Shown here piece after piece: positions 45,882 to 54,776 of a stretch of DNA of 64,000 bases (position 1 is the stretch's first letter; each line of letters opens with the position of its first letter). The notes beneath the pieces are model-generated. The model did not search any database and had not been told where the DNA came from. It saw nothing but the letters and a program-made list of their open reading frames with translations. Location of the stretch: the NCBI RefSeq assembly GCF_003944705.1, contig NZ_RWIS01000009.1, forward strand, positions 1 to 64,000. The letters are read 5' to 3'. The stretch comes from Hymenobacter metallilatus. GTDB taxonomy: Bacteria; Bacteroidota; Bacteroidia; Cytophagales; Hymenobacteraceae. The position numbers were made by a program, and so were the translations under genes.

Positions 45882-47111
45882 CTAAAACTGCGAGATGAAC
45901 GCAAAGGCCTGCAGCGTGTAGGCCGTTACGGAGGTAAAGTGGTTGCCGCCCTGAATGGGCCGTAGCTCTACCTGCGCAGCACCCCGGGCCCGCATGGCGT
46001 TGTAGGCATCCTGGGAGTTGAAGAACGGTACGTAATCATCAGCCGTGCCGTGAAACAGGGCTGTGGGAGCTTTCGGCTTCCAGTCGAAGATGTCGTTATC
46101 GGTCAGGGATGCACGCAAGGCCGCATCGGACCCAGATAGTACTGCCTGCCGGAAACCCGGAGCAAATAGCGCCGTGGCTTGCGTGGGCACCTCACTGAAA
46201 GGATTGGCCTGCAGCCGCGTAGCGTACGGCTCCTGGTAGTAGTAGGTGGTGGGCCGGTTCAGCTTATACACCCGGTTGTAGGTATCCAGCACCCACACGT
46301 AAGTACTCAGGAAGTTGAGCGGCTGCGTGGAGTTCATGATGTACTTCGCAAACTCCGACTTATGGTAAGCCCCCGCTCCTGGCGCACTGGCCGTAACGGG
46401 CAAGTCAGTGGCGTACTTCTCTTCCAGATACTTGTGCAGGGCCATTGTAGCGTAGCCACCCTCGGAATAGCCCAGCAGGAAGTTCTTCTGATTCACGCTG
46501 ATATTCTCCTTTTTGCAGAACTCCCGGGTCGCCCGCAGCATATCGGCCGAAGCCGAGGCCAGGGAACCGGCGTGCTCATACGGGTGAGGCAGGGCCTTAC
46601 TGGCTCCGTACCCAATGTAGTCGGGGGCTGATACCACGTAGCCCGTGGAAGCCAGCACCGATACCGCCGACCATAGCTCACTGTTCTGGCTGTAATAGGA
46701 TGGCGCCCGGTCTTCATCAGCAGGCCTGATGGTACCGTGCTGGTAGCTGATGACCGGCAGGGCAGTAGAGGAAACCGGCACTAGCAGGGCCCCGGAAGCC
46801 GTTACCGGCTGTCCATCGGGGTTGCGGGTGGTGTAGGTGAGGCGGTACACCCGCACCGGGTAGCGGGCCAGAGAGCCTACCAGCGGAATATCCTGCACCC
46901 GGGCTGCTAGCTGGGCCGGGGTATACTCACCCAGCAGGGTGCTGCCCGTAAGTACCGTAGCAGGAGCCGTGACATCGGGCGTGGTAGCCGGTGCAGGGTC
47001 AGGGGTGGCAGAGCTTTGGCAGCCGGCACCCAGCAGTAAAGTAGTTACCAGACCCAGCAGGCCCAGCTTATACAAGTGCGTCAGATGGCGTAAGCGGGAA
47101 ATCAATATCAC
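45882..47111 (-). CDS. Alpha/beta hydrolase lipoprotein
   Basis: A 409-residue exported hydrolase with a lipoprotein signal (LLLGAGCQSS). The nucleophile elbow is GYSEGG (Ser near the middle) and the catalytic Asp and His are supplied by TADDYVPF and GGNHFTS near the C-terminus. The overall motif pattern (ALPVISYQHGT, PDYIGYGAS) matches secretory-lipase-like proteins. The substrate may be a lipid or other ester. The GTG at 47111 is chosen, but TTG at 47150 is also possible. It is divergent from BlaI and shares the upstream region. Confidence 0.83.
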   Translation of the reverse strand: MILISRLRHLTHLYKLGLLGLVTTLLLGAGCQSSATPDPAPATTPDVTAPATVLTGSTLLGEYTPAQLAARVQDIPLVGSLARYPVRVYRLTYTTRNPDGQPVTASGALLVPVSSTALPVISYQHGTIRPADEDRAPSYYSQNSELWSAVSVLASTGYVVSAPDYIGYGASKALPHPYEHAGSLASASADMLRATREFCKKENISVNQKNFLLGYSEGGYATMALHKYLEEKYATDLPVTASAPGAGAYHKSEFAKYIMNSTQPLNFLSTYVWVLDTYNRVYKLNRPTTYYYQEPYATRLQANPFSEVPTQATALFAPGFRQAVLSGSDAALRASLTDNDIFDWKPKAPTALFHGTADDYVPFFNSQDAYNAMRARGAAQVELRPIQGGNHFTSVTAYTLQAFAFISQF

Positions 47112-47221
47112 AAGCAGTTGATTAGCTGAATCCTGAATCTGCCTGTACAACAGTATAAACCGGGTTGCTTGTTCCGGGCAAAACCAGAGTTATGCCGAGG
47201 AGAAATATTTTAGCTAAAAAA

Positions 47222-47247
47222 TTAGTTTATTAACTAAATAATTAGTT
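47222..47247. promoter_or_regulatory. BlaI operator in the divergent blaI/hydrolase spacer
   Basis: Two overlapping perfect dyads, TTAGTT-TATT-AACTAA and AACTAA-ATAA-TTAGTT, give three alternating half-sites. They lie 31 bases upstream of blaI. This is a typical tandem dimer site for a BlaI/MecI-type repressor and may also control the divergent hydrolase. Confidence 0.75.
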
Positions 47248-47277
47248 ATACTTGTTCACTACTATACCAAAATATCA

Positions 47278-47700
47278 ATGGCCGACACAAATTTCCCGGA
47301 ACTGACTCGGGCCGAGGAACAGGTAATGCAGGTACTATGGCAGCGCGGCCCTTCCTTCGTGAAGGACGTGGTGCCCGCGCTACCCCCACCGACTCCAGCC
47401 ATCACCACGGTTTCCACCATCATCCGCATTCTGGAGCAAAAGGGCTTTGTGGGTCACGAGGCTTTCGGCCGCACCCACCGCTACCACGCCCTGGTGGCCC
47501 AGGATGAGTACCGGCGCTTCTCTTTGCGCAAGCTGCTGGGAGGCTATTTCGGGGGCTCCTTCACCCGGCTGGTTTCTTTTTTTGCCCAGGATGAAAACCT
47601 GGATGCGGCCCAGCTGGATGAGCTGTTGCGCCACGCTCAGACTGCTACCTCACCCCCACCCGCCGATGAGCCCGACCCTACTGCCGAGCACCACGCCTGA
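47278..47700 (+). CDS. BlaI/MecI/CopY-family repressor
   Basis: A 140-residue winged-helix repressor. The N-terminus LTRAEEQVMQVLWQRGPSFV and the wing helix FGRTHRYHALV are typical of the family. The C-terminal part (residues 75-140) forms the dimerisation arm and lacks a metal-binding CXC, so it is a BlaI/MecI type rather than CopY. It represses the operon with the M56 sensor gene that overlaps it by 35 bases. Proteolysis by that sensor would release repression. Confidence 0.92.
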   Translation: MADTNFPELTRAEEQVMQVLWQRGPSFVKDVVPALPPPTPAITTVSTIIRILEQKGFVGHEAFGRTHRYHALVAQDEYRRFSLRKLLGGYFGGSFTRLVSFFAQDENLDAAQLDELLRHAQTATSPPPADEPDPTAEHHA

Positions 47701-48991
47701 CCTGCTGAGCTGGCTGCTGCAAAGCACCCTCTGCCTGGGAGCCTGCTGGCTGCTGTACCGCTACGTGCTCCGACAGGAGCGGTTTTTTCATTACAACCGC
47801 CGCTTTCTGCAGTTTACGCCCTGGCTGGCCCTGCTGCTGCCCCGGCTAGTAAGCGCAGGACTGGAATACTGGCCCGCCGAGCCCGCTTCGGGTAAAGCCG
47901 GGGCCGTGCTAAGCGGCGGGCTGCTACCTGGCCCCACGGTGCAGGCCGTGGGCAGCGCCCTATACAGTCTGCCCCAGTGGCTGCCGCTGCTGTATTACAC
48001 CGGGGTGCTGCTGATGCTGGCCTTGCTGGGGGCCCGGGTGCTGCGCCTGTGGTTGCGCACCCGCCACCTGCCCCGGGAGCTTCGCACTGGCTACGTGCTG
48101 GTGCGCACCGGCGGGCAGCTACCCACCAGCTCATTCGGGCGCTGGATTCTGTGGGATGAAACCGTACCGCTCACCCCGGCCGAAGCCCAGGCAGTGCTGG
48201 CCCACGAAATAGCCCATGTGCAGCAGGGCCATACCGCCGAGAAGCTGCGCCTGGAGCTGGTGCGGGCATTGCTCTGGCCCAACCCGGTTGTACATCTGTT
48301 CCCGCGGGCATTGGCGCAGGTGCAGGAGTTTATGGCCGATGCCCAGGCCCTCCGCACTACCTCCCCGGCTACGGCTTCACCCACCATCTATGCCAGCCTA
48401 CTGGCCCGCCTGGCCCTGCGCCCCTACCAACCCAACGTACCGCTTACCCAATCCTTTACTCAGTCCCTCACTCTTGCCCGTATCCGTATGCTTACTCAAT
48501 CTTCCTCCGCACGCCACTGGAAGCAATGGCTGCTCCTGCCCCTAGGCACGGCTCTGCTGGCCGGGGTAGCCGCCTGCGAAAAAGCTGGCGAATTACCTCC
48601 TCCCCCGCCGCCCACCGTGGCCGAAGCCTCTCTTGTGCCACCCCCACCTCCACCTGCTTTGTACACCGCGGATGAACAGTCTCCTGGCTATCCGGGCGGG
48701 CAGGCACAGCTGATGGCAGATGTACTAAAGCAGCTGAAGTACCCGCTGGCCGCTAAGAAAGCCAAACTGAGCGGCACTGTCTTCGTTCGGTTTGTAGTAA
48801 ATGAGCAGGGTCGAATTCAGGATGCTGAGGTACTAAAAGCCCCCAGTGGCTCCAATGGGGCAGTGGAGGCGCTGAAATCAGAAGCCCTCACAGCCGTGAA
48901 AACGTTACCCGGTCGTTGGACACCCTGCCAGCGCAACGGGCAGGCCGTAGCTACCCGCTATACTATACCTGTTCAGTTTGCTTTGAAGTAA
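47666..48991 (+). CDS. M56-family BlaR1-like sensor peptidase with C-terminal TonB_C domain
   Basis: A 441-residue membrane protein. Helices at about 10-28, 45-62 and 108-125 lead to the M56 metallopeptidase domain with HEIAHVQQGH (about residues 181-190) and the downstream EFMADAQAL Glu ligand. A membrane helix near 305 and a Pro-rich linker follow, then a TonB_C-like domain (about 350-440). This replaces the penicillin-binding sensor of staphylococcal BlaR1. In Bacteroidota this fusion is common. It probably cleaves BlaI or a co-regulator in response to an envelope signal. The start overlaps blaI by 35 bases. Confidence 0.92.
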   Translation: MSPTLLPSTTPDLLSWLLQSTLCLGACWLLYRYVLRQERFFHYNRRFLQFTPWLALLLPRLVSAGLEYWPAEPASGKAGAVLSGGLLPGPTVQAVGSALYSLPQWLPLLYYTGVLLMLALLGARVLRLWLRTRHLPRELRTGYVLVRTGGQLPTSSFGRWILWDETVPLTPAEAQAVLAHEIAHVQQGHTAEKLRLELVRALLWPNPVVHLFPRALAQVQEFMADAQALRTTSPATASPTIYASLLARLALRPYQPNVPLTQSFTQSLTLARIRMLTQSSSARHWKQWLLLPLGTALLAGVAACEKAGELPPPPPPTVAEASLVPPPPPPALYTADEQSPGYPGGQAQLMADVLKQLKYPLAAKKAKLSGTVFVRFVVNEQGRIQDAEVLKAPSGSNGAVEALKSEALTAVKTLPGRWTPCQRNGQAVATRYTIPVQFALK

Positions 48992-49015
48992 ACCGCTTGC
49001 CTACCATCTCTCAAG

Positions 49016-49047
49016 CCGCTGCGCACCGCTGGGTGGGCAGCGGTTTT
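49016..49047 (+). terminator. Terminator of the blaI-blaR operon
   Basis: Stem CCGCTGC-CACC/GGTG-GCAGCGG with one mismatch (49016-49027 and 49032-49043), followed by four T. Confidence 0.75.
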
Positions 49048-49141
49048 GCGTTTCGGGCCGTATATTAGGCCTGAGCGCCCGATAAGTAGCGGGCAAATAA
49101 GTGGGTAGCGGCAACCAGTTTTTTGCTGGTCTGGCTGCTTG

Positions 49142-50140
49142 ATGTGTGATGTAATGCAGCAGGAAGTGCGTATTTTTCCGGGTAAGGGGGCTGGCTGGGG
49201 GCTGGTTGGATGGCTGATTTTACTGAGCAGTATGCTGGCCGGCTGCGAGCAGGCACCCCAACAGCTTAGTGCCGCCCAAGTAGCCCGGCAGAAATCAACC
49301 CTTATACACCGCGACTCGCTGCGGGCCGACTCCGTGGCGCGGGCCGGCGGGCAGCTGCCAGGCGCCGTGTTGCCCGACAGCCGTATTGTGGCGTTCTATG
49401 GCAACCCGCAGTACAAAACCATGGGCATTCTGGGCCAGTACCCAAAAGATGAGATGCTGCGCCGCCTGCGCGTGCAAACTGCCCGCTGGCAGCAGGCCGA
49501 CAGCTTACCAGTACGCCCCGCCCTGCACCTGATTACCGTTATTGCCCAGCGCGACTCCGGGGCCGACGGTAAATACCGCCTACCCTTGCCCGACAGTACC
49601 ATTCGGCGGGTAATCCGGTGGGGCCAGGAGCACCAGACGCTGGTGTTTCTGGATGTGCAGGTAGGCCTTTCGGACCTGCAGCACGAGCTGCCGCCTCTGG
49701 CCAAATACCTGCGCCTGCCCTTCGTACACTTGGGCATCGACCCCGAGTTTTCCATGAAATCGGGGCGGCGGCCCGGTACGGAGGTGGGGGAGTTTGATGC
49801 CACCGACATCAATTATGCCCGGAGTTTCCTGGCCCGATTGGTAAGCGAGAACCAGCTGCCCCCGAAAGTGCTGGTGGTACACCGCTTCCGCCAGGATATG
49901 GTTACCAACTACCAAAACATCCGGCTGGACCCGCGCGTGCAAATTGTAATGCACATGGATGGTTGGGGTACGCCCAGCATCAAGCGCAGCTCCTACCGCA
50001 AATACATCAAAAAGGAACCCGTGGAATATGCCGGTTTCAAGCTGTTCCTGCGCCACGACCAGCGCCCCGGCTCCCGCCTCATGACGCCCCAGGAAGTCGT
50101 AAACCTCTCACCCAGCCCGCTGTACGTGCAGTATCAGTGA
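49142..50140 (+). CDS. Hypothetical lipoprotein, TIM-barrel-like (paralogue 1)
   Basis: A 332-residue lipoprotein (lipobox MLAGC). The mature part shows beta strands ending in possible catalytic or binding residues: LVFLDVQ, VHLGIDPEFS, KVLVVHRF and VMHMDGWG, spaced as in a TIM barrel. It is a clear paralogue of 51937-52974, about half identical in the conserved blocks. No named family was recognised; a glycan-active hydrolase or phosphodiesterase-like fold are guesses. The start is uncertain between 49142 and 49154. Confidence 0.75.
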   Translation: MCDVMQQEVRIFPGKGAGWGLVGWLILLSSMLAGCEQAPQQLSAAQVARQKSTLIHRDSLRADSVARAGGQLPGAVLPDSRIVAFYGNPQYKTMGILGQYPKDEMLRRLRVQTARWQQADSLPVRPALHLITVIAQRDSGADGKYRLPLPDSTIRRVIRWGQEHQTLVFLDVQVGLSDLQHELPPLAKYLRLPFVHLGIDPEFSMKSGRRPGTEVGEFDATDINYARSFLARLVSENQLPPKVLVVHRFRQDMVTNYQNIRLDPRVQIVMHMDGWGTPSIKRSSYRKYIKKEPVEYAGFKLFLRHDQRPGSRLMTPQEVVNLSPSPLYVQYQ

Positions 50141-50166
50141 GGTGGTGAAATGGTGAGATGATGAGT
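50141..50166. repeat. Single GGTGAAATGGTGAG repeat at a stop codon
   Basis: Immediately after the stop codon of the lipoprotein gene, GGTGGTGAAATGGTGAGATG matches the arms of the GGTGAA element family. No inverted partner is nearby. Confidence 0.6.
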
Positions 50167-50247
50167 TTAACGGGCTTGGGTTGAAGCCGACTACTGGTTC
50201 GGGCTTGATTACGCGGGTGCTAGGTGCGCGGAGCAAACGTCGGCAAA

Positions 50248-50303
50248 AGGTTTCGAGCCGCCACGGGTAAGCAAATATGCCCACCCGTGGCGGCTCGAAA
50301 CCT
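50248..50303. terminator. Long hairpin between convergent genes
   Basis: Perfect 21-base arms (50248-50268 and 50283-50303), 14-base loop, 72 bases before the end of the next minus-strand gene. No T-run, but it is the only strong hairpin in the spacer. Confidence 0.7.
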
Positions 50304-50374
50304 ATTACCTTTTATACAACTGCGTCAGGGGCGCAGCGGTGGCTGTGACCAGAACTCCACAAGCCACTCCCGCC

Positions 50375-51796
50375 TCAATAAGCAGCCTGCTGCAGAGTAA
50401 CGCGCTGGGGCATCCGCTGCTCGTGGTAGAGCAGCATCTGGTTCTGTTCCGCAAACCAGACGTCAAAATATCCATTGGCAGGCACCTCCCGCACGGTTAC
50501 CGGCTGGCCGGTACGCAGGTCATAGGTGAGCACCCGGCGAGCCGAGCGAAGCACAATGCGGTTGCTGTCGGGAGTGAAGCCGCGCAGCCGGAACACGCCG
50601 GCCCGGGCCGCCGCCTCCGCCATGCGGCGGGCCTGCAGGTAGCCACCCACGGTGTAGCTGCCCGCCTCAGGCAATGGCAGGCTCCGTACCTCGGCTACCT
50701 GGCCATCGGCCATCATTTTCAGCGTTACTACGTCGCGGGGGCGCAGGGTGGTTGTGTTGAGGTAGGCAATGCCCAGAGTGGCAAAGGCCGTAACCATGGC
50801 AATGGCCATATGCCCGCCGAACGAGGTGCTGGTGTAGGTTTCGCCCACCAGCCGCACGTTGCCGGCCGCATCGGGCTGCAGCGCTTCCCAGAATACTTTC
50901 CGGCCCTGGGCCGAAAGCAGCCGCGCTTCCTGCGAAAGAGCAATACGCCGGTCGAACTGCCGGGTACTATCGGGGTTGATGCGGGTGTAGAACAGCTGGC
51001 CGGTGCTAGTGCGGCTGGGGCGGTTGCCGGCAAACGTGTAGCCCGCCAGCAGCAGGCTGTGCCCGGGGCCCATGGCACCCACGCCCGGCACCCGCCGCTC
51101 ATTATTGTAGTCAAGTGGCATACGGCACAGCACCCGGCCGGTGGCCAGCTCCAGGCAGTAGGCTTTGGCCGTGGCCCGGCGGCTTTGGGCATTGGTGCTC
51201 ACCACCAGCCACAGGTGGGTGCTGTCCAGCACGGCCTGCTCAATGGCTACTTTACCTTGAGTGGAGGTAAAGCGATGCTCCCACTGTTGCTTCAAATCAG
51301 GGGTTAGGTAGCGTACCATGGTTTTATCATGACGGCGGCTGGGCTCTTCCGTCAGAAACCCTGCCGACAGGGGTGCCAGCGCACCGCGCAGCTCCTGCCA
51401 GGGCAGGCCGCGCTGACGCTCGGCCTGCTTGTGTACCACCCGGCCCGTGGTATCCACTACCAGGGTCAGCAGGGAGTCGGTGCCGCGCCGCCGGAACTGG
51501 TAGAGCAAATGGTGGCGGCTGGTGGCGGCGTTTACCATGGTTACCCGCCCCGGCAGATACACATCCTGGCGGGCCCGGCGGCGCAGGCTGGCATCAAACA
51601 CGTAGTGCCGGAGCCGGGTGGTATTGCCGGTTTCGGGCTGTAATGAAAACATCAGGGCCCGATGGGAAGCTGGCAGATACAGCCCACCCAGGCGCGCCAG
51701 CTTAATACTATCAACCGTTACCTGTTGGGCGTGTGTAGCGTGTGCCAGCCCCAGCACAGTGCCCAGCAACACGCTGGCACGAATCAAATATGACAT
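50375..51796 (-). CDS. Hypothetical exported beta-propeller-like protein
   Basis: A 473-residue exported protein with a signal peptide ending ATHAQQ. Repeated strand patterns of about 45 residues (for example RALMFSLQPETG, HHLLYQFRRRGTDSLLTLVVD, LWLVVSTNAQSRRATAKAYCLEL, TYDLRTGQPVTVRE) resemble a beta propeller. A hydrophobic helix near residue 345 (AIAMVTAFATLGIAYL) is unusual for a propeller and may be a membrane segment or insert. It lies between two paralogous lipoprotein genes on the other strand. Function unknown. Confidence 0.65.
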   Translation of the reverse strand: MSYLIRASVLLGTVLGLAHATHAQQVTVDSIKLARLGGLYLPASHRALMFSLQPETGNTTRLRHYVFDASLRRRARQDVYLPGRVTMVNAATSRHHLLYQFRRRGTDSLLTLVVDTTGRVVHKQAERQRGLPWQELRGALAPLSAGFLTEEPSRRHDKTMVRYLTPDLKQQWEHRFTSTQGKVAIEQAVLDSTHLWLVVSTNAQSRRATAKAYCLELATGRVLCRMPLDYNNERRVPGVGAMGPGHSLLLAGYTFAGNRPSRTSTGQLFYTRINPDSTRQFDRRIALSQEARLLSAQGRKVFWEALQPDAAGNVRLVGETYTSTSFGGHMAIAMVTAFATLGIAYLNTTTLRPRDVVTLKMMADGQVAEVRSLPLPEAGSYTVGGYLQARRMAEAAARAGVFRLRGFTPDSNRIVLRSARRVLTYDLRTGQPVTVREVPANGYFDVWFAEQNQMLLYHEQRMPQRVTLQQAAY

Positions 51797-51936
51797 GATA
51801 TTACAAAGAATAGATTCCGAAAAATAGCGCCCTCGGCGCTGATTCCGGCCAGTTGCCCCGGAAATATTTACGAATAGGGGTCGGGGGAAAACCCGTACCT
51901 TCGCTGCGTTTTCTGACTTCAACCTGTTTCCACTCA

Positions 51937-52974
51937 GTGTCTTATTTCCGGACCTTCACCCGCCTGACGGCCCCCGCGCTGGCTTCCCTGGGCCTCGCCT
52001 TCACTCTTACCACGCTTCCCGGCTGCGGCTCCCGCTCCGGTACTGACACTGAGAATCCGGCTGCCGTAGCTGATACCACCAAGCCTGCTGTGGTAGACAC
52101 GGTGAAGCTGAAACTGGAAGCCATGCGCCGCGACTCGCTCAAGGCCGACTCCATTGCCAAGAAGAACGGGCAGCTGCCGGGCGCTATCCTGCCGGGCCAC
52201 CGCATTATTGCGTTTTATGGCAACATCCGCTCCAAGGGCATGGGTATTCTGGGCCGGGAGCCGAAGGAGCAGATGTTCCGCAAGTTTGAGGGCGTATTGA
52301 AGGAGTGGCAGGCCGCCGACCCCTCCATTCCGGTGCAGCCGGCCCTGCACAACGTCACCATTACGGCCCAGGGCACGCCCGGCAAGGATGGTAAGTGGCG
52401 CCTGATGAACTCCAAAGCCACTATCGAGGAAGTTATTTCCTGGGCCCGGGAGCATAAGTGCATTCTGTTTCTGGACGTGCAGCCTGGCCACAGCACTTTG
52501 CAGGTAGAAGTGCCCAAGCTGGAGCAATACCTCAAACAGCCCGACATTCACCTGGGCATCGACCCGGAGTTTTCGCTGTCCACGATGCCCGGCGTACGTC
52601 CCAATCAGAAAATCGGCACGCTGGACGCTAAGGACGTGAACTGGACCATCAACTATCTGTCGAAGCTGGTGAGCGAAAACAAGCTGCCGCCCAAAGTGCT
52701 GACGGTGCACCGTTTCACCCGGAAGATGCTCACCAACTACAAAAACATCAAGCTGGACCCGCGCGTGCAGGTAGTAATGCACATGGACGGGCACGGGGAG
52801 CCCACCCTGAAAAAGGACTCGTACCACGACTACATCCAGACCGAGCCGGTGCAGTACACGGGCTTCAAGCTATTCTACGAGTACGACGCCCGCCCCAAAC
52901 CCCACCACATCATGACTCCCAAGGAGGTGTTAACCGAGCTGACCCCCAAGCCCCTGTACATTCAGTATCAGTAG
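51937..52974 (+). CDS. Hypothetical lipoprotein, TIM-barrel-like (paralogue 2)
   Basis: A 345-residue lipoprotein (lipobox TLPGC) paralogous to 49142-50140. It shares the blocks RIIAFYGN, MGILGREPKEQMFRKF, LFLDVQPGHSTLQ, HLGIDPEFS, KVLTVHRF and VMHMDGHG, and the C-terminal PLYIQYQ. The two genes flank an antisense propeller-like gene. A GTG start at 51937 gives a good lipoprotein signal. A TACCTTCG element at 51896 may belong to its promoter. Substrate unknown. Confidence 0.75.
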   Translation: MSYFRTFTRLTAPALASLGLAFTLTTLPGCGSRSGTDTENPAAVADTTKPAVVDTVKLKLEAMRRDSLKADSIAKKNGQLPGAILPGHRIIAFYGNIRSKGMGILGREPKEQMFRKFEGVLKEWQAADPSIPVQPALHNVTITAQGTPGKDGKWRLMNSKATIEEVISWAREHKCILFLDVQPGHSTLQVEVPKLEQYLKQPDIHLGIDPEFSLSTMPGVRPNQKIGTLDAKDVNWTINYLSKLVSENKLPPKVLTVHRFTRKMLTNYKNIKLDPRVQVVMHMDGHGEPTLKKDSYHDYIQTEPVQYTGFKLFYEYDARPKPHHIMTPKEVLTELTPKPLYIQYQ

Positions 52975-52975
52975 C

Positions 52976-53122
52976 GGTGAAATTGTGAAGGGTGAAGTTG
53001 TGAAATGACATCTGTCCGAATTGCACCACGCAAAAGCCCCGACCGTAAGCTACGGTCGGGGCTTTTGCGTGATGATATGGTCAAAACCAGCTTTTCACAA
53101 CTTCACCCTCCACAATTTCACC
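52976..53122. repeat. GGTGAAATTGTGAA inverted repeat enclosing a terminator
   Basis: 30-base arms at 52976-53005 and 53093-53122 differ at one base and begin directly after the stop codons of the two convergent genes. Between them lies an independent terminator hairpin (53028-53070). Confidence 0.85.
53028..53070. terminator. Bidirectional terminator inside the repeat
   Basis: Perfect 20-base arms (53028-53047 and 53051-53070) with GCAAAAGCCCC/GGGGCTTTTGC and a three-base loop, between convergent genes. Confidence 0.9.
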
Positions 53123-53124
53123 AC

Positions 53125-54696
53125 TTAGTGCGCGGCGTTGAGGTCTACTTTCTCGCCGGGCTTGGGGCGCTGCACCAGCAGAATCAGGGGCAGGCAGAGC
53201 AGGAAGAAAGTGCCAATCATCAGGAAGGTCTGGCCGTAGGTGACAATGGAGGTCTGCTTCATAATCATGCCGCTGAGGGCGGCGTAGGCCTGCTGCTGGG
53301 CATCGAGCAGGCTGGCGCCTTTGCTCATGAAGCTGGCCGTGAGGCCCTGCAGACGCTGCTGGGTTTCGGGGTCGTAGAGCGACACGTGGGAGGCAATGCC
53401 CACCCGGTTCTGGGCAATGGAGCGCTCCAGGTAAGTGCCCACCAGCGCCACCCCAAACGAGCCCCCAAGCTGGCGAATCATGCCGGTGAGGCCGGCGGCC
53501 TGGCCCGCGTCTTTACCGCTGATGCCGCTGAGCGACATAGTGGTAATGGGCAAAAACAGCAGGGCCAGCCCGAAGCCGCGCAGAATCAGGGGCCAGAAAA
53601 AGTCACTCTCGCCGGCCGTGGGCGAAATCTGGGTGCTCATCCAGTACGAGAAGATGAAGAAAGTAGCAAAGCCCACCGGCAGGATAAACTTCTGCGGCAC
53701 GCCGCTCTGAATCATCTTGCCCACTACCGGCATCATAAAGCCCGAGAGCAGGGCGCCCGGCAGCAGCAGGTAGCCGGTTTGCTCGGCCGTGAAGCCCAGA
53801 ATCCGCTGGCAGAAAATCGGGAAGACAAACACCGAGGCAAACAACCCAAACCCCAGAATAAACGACAGAAACGCCCCGATGGCCAGATTGCGGCTGCGCG
53901 TGAGCACGCGCAGGTCTACGATAGGGTGGCGGGCTGTCAGCTCGCGCCAGATAAAGCCCACCACGCCGACTACCGACATCAGGGTGAAGAAGTTGATGTA
54001 CAGGCTCTCGAACCAGTCTTCGGTTTCGCCCTGCTCCAGCACCAGCTGCAGGGAGCCCACGCCCAGAATCAGCAGGAAAATCCCCAGCCAGTCAATTTCG
54101 CGCAGGGGGCGCGGAATGGCGTTTTTGATGCGCTCCGGGTCGCGGATGAACAGCACGGTGAAAATAGTAGCCAGAATACCCACCGGCACGTTTACGTAGA
54201 AAATCCAGGGCCACTGGTAGTTGGTCACAATCCAGCCGCCGAGTGTGGGCCCGATGGTGGGGCCGATAATCACGCCCATGCCGAACAGGGCCTGCCCCAG
54301 GGGCAGTTGCTTGGGCGGAAACGTATCGATGAGGATGGCCTGGGAGGTGGCCATAAGGGCCCCGCCGCCAATACCCTGAATAAAGCGGAAGGCCACCAGC
54401 TCCCAAATATTGGTGCTTTGCCCGCAGAGCATGGAGGCAATGGTAAACAGCACCACCGAGAACAGGTAGTAGTTGCGGCGACCGAACTGCTCGGCCAGAA
54501 AGCCCGTCATCGGAATGACGATGACGTTGGCAATGCCGTAGGAGGCCACCACCCAGCTGACTTCCTGCTGCGTGGCCGAGAGGTTGCCCATCATCTGGGT
54601 CAGGGCCACATTCACGATGCTGGTATCAATGAGCTCCAGCAAGCAGCACATCACCACTGTAATGACGATGATCCACTTGGTAAATCCGGTTTCCAT
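53125..54696 (-). CDS. DHA2-family MFS drug transporter (EmrB-like)
   Basis: A 523-residue inner membrane transporter with 14 predicted helices. Motifs include TSIVNVALTQMMGNLSATQQEVSWV (helix 1), GFLAEQFGRRN (motif A), FRFIQGIGGGALM (motif B) and GQALFGMGVIIGPTIGPTLGGWI (motif C), all typical of EmrB/QacA drug:H+ antiporters. It works with the HlyD-type adaptor gene upstream (EmrA-like) and a TolC duct in the same operon. Between adaptor and transporter lies an unrelated reverse-oriented gene with flanking repeats. Confidence 0.95.
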   Translation of the reverse strand: METGFTKWIIVITVVMCCLLELIDTSIVNVALTQMMGNLSATQQEVSWVVASYGIANVIVIPMTGFLAEQFGRRNYYLFSVVLFTIASMLCGQSTNIWELVAFRFIQGIGGGALMATSQAILIDTFPPKQLPLGQALFGMGVIIGPTIGPTLGGWIVTNYQWPWIFYVNVPVGILATIFTVLFIRDPERIKNAIPRPLREIDWLGIFLLILGVGSLQLVLEQGETEDWFESLYINFFTLMSVVGVVGFIWRELTARHPIVDLRVLTRSRNLAIGAFLSFILGFGLFASVFVFPIFCQRILGFTAEQTGYLLLPGALLSGFMMPVVGKMIQSGVPQKFILPVGFATFFIFSYWMSTQISPTAGESDFFWPLILRGFGLALLFLPITTMSLSGISGKDAGQAAGLTGMIRQLGGSFGVALVGTYLERSIAQNRVGIASHVSLYDPETQQRLQGLTASFMSKGASLLDAQQQAYAALSGMIMKQTSIVTYGQTFLMIGTFFLLCLPLILLVQRPKPGEKVDLNAAH

Positions 54697-54698
54697 GC

Positions 54699-54731
54699 GG
54701 TGAAATTGTGAAGTTGTGAAGTTGTGAAATG
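54699..54731. repeat. Left GTGAA repeat array flanking the four-helix gene
   Basis: After GG, four 8-base units, GTGAAATT, GTGAAGTT, GTGAAGTT and GTGAAATG, cover 54700-54731. The array starts three bases upstream of the EmrB-like start codon. The right partner in inverted orientation is at 55201-55242. Confidence 0.85.
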
Positions 54732-54776
54732 ACCGGCTTTTGTAGCTTACCGGCTATTCTCAGTCCACAGCATGTT

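Noticed and set aside
50248..50303. Integron attC-like site
   Set aside because: It is a perfect hairpin without the R/L box layout, and no integrase or cassette array is near.
53005..54711. Long plus-strand frame across the DHA2 transporter
   Set aside because: It is antisense to a complete 14-helix transporter, and its translation is rich in His, Gln and Gly without any domain.
54699..54731. CRISPR-like array
   Set aside because: The units are contiguous 8-base repeats without spacers, and no cas genes are present.
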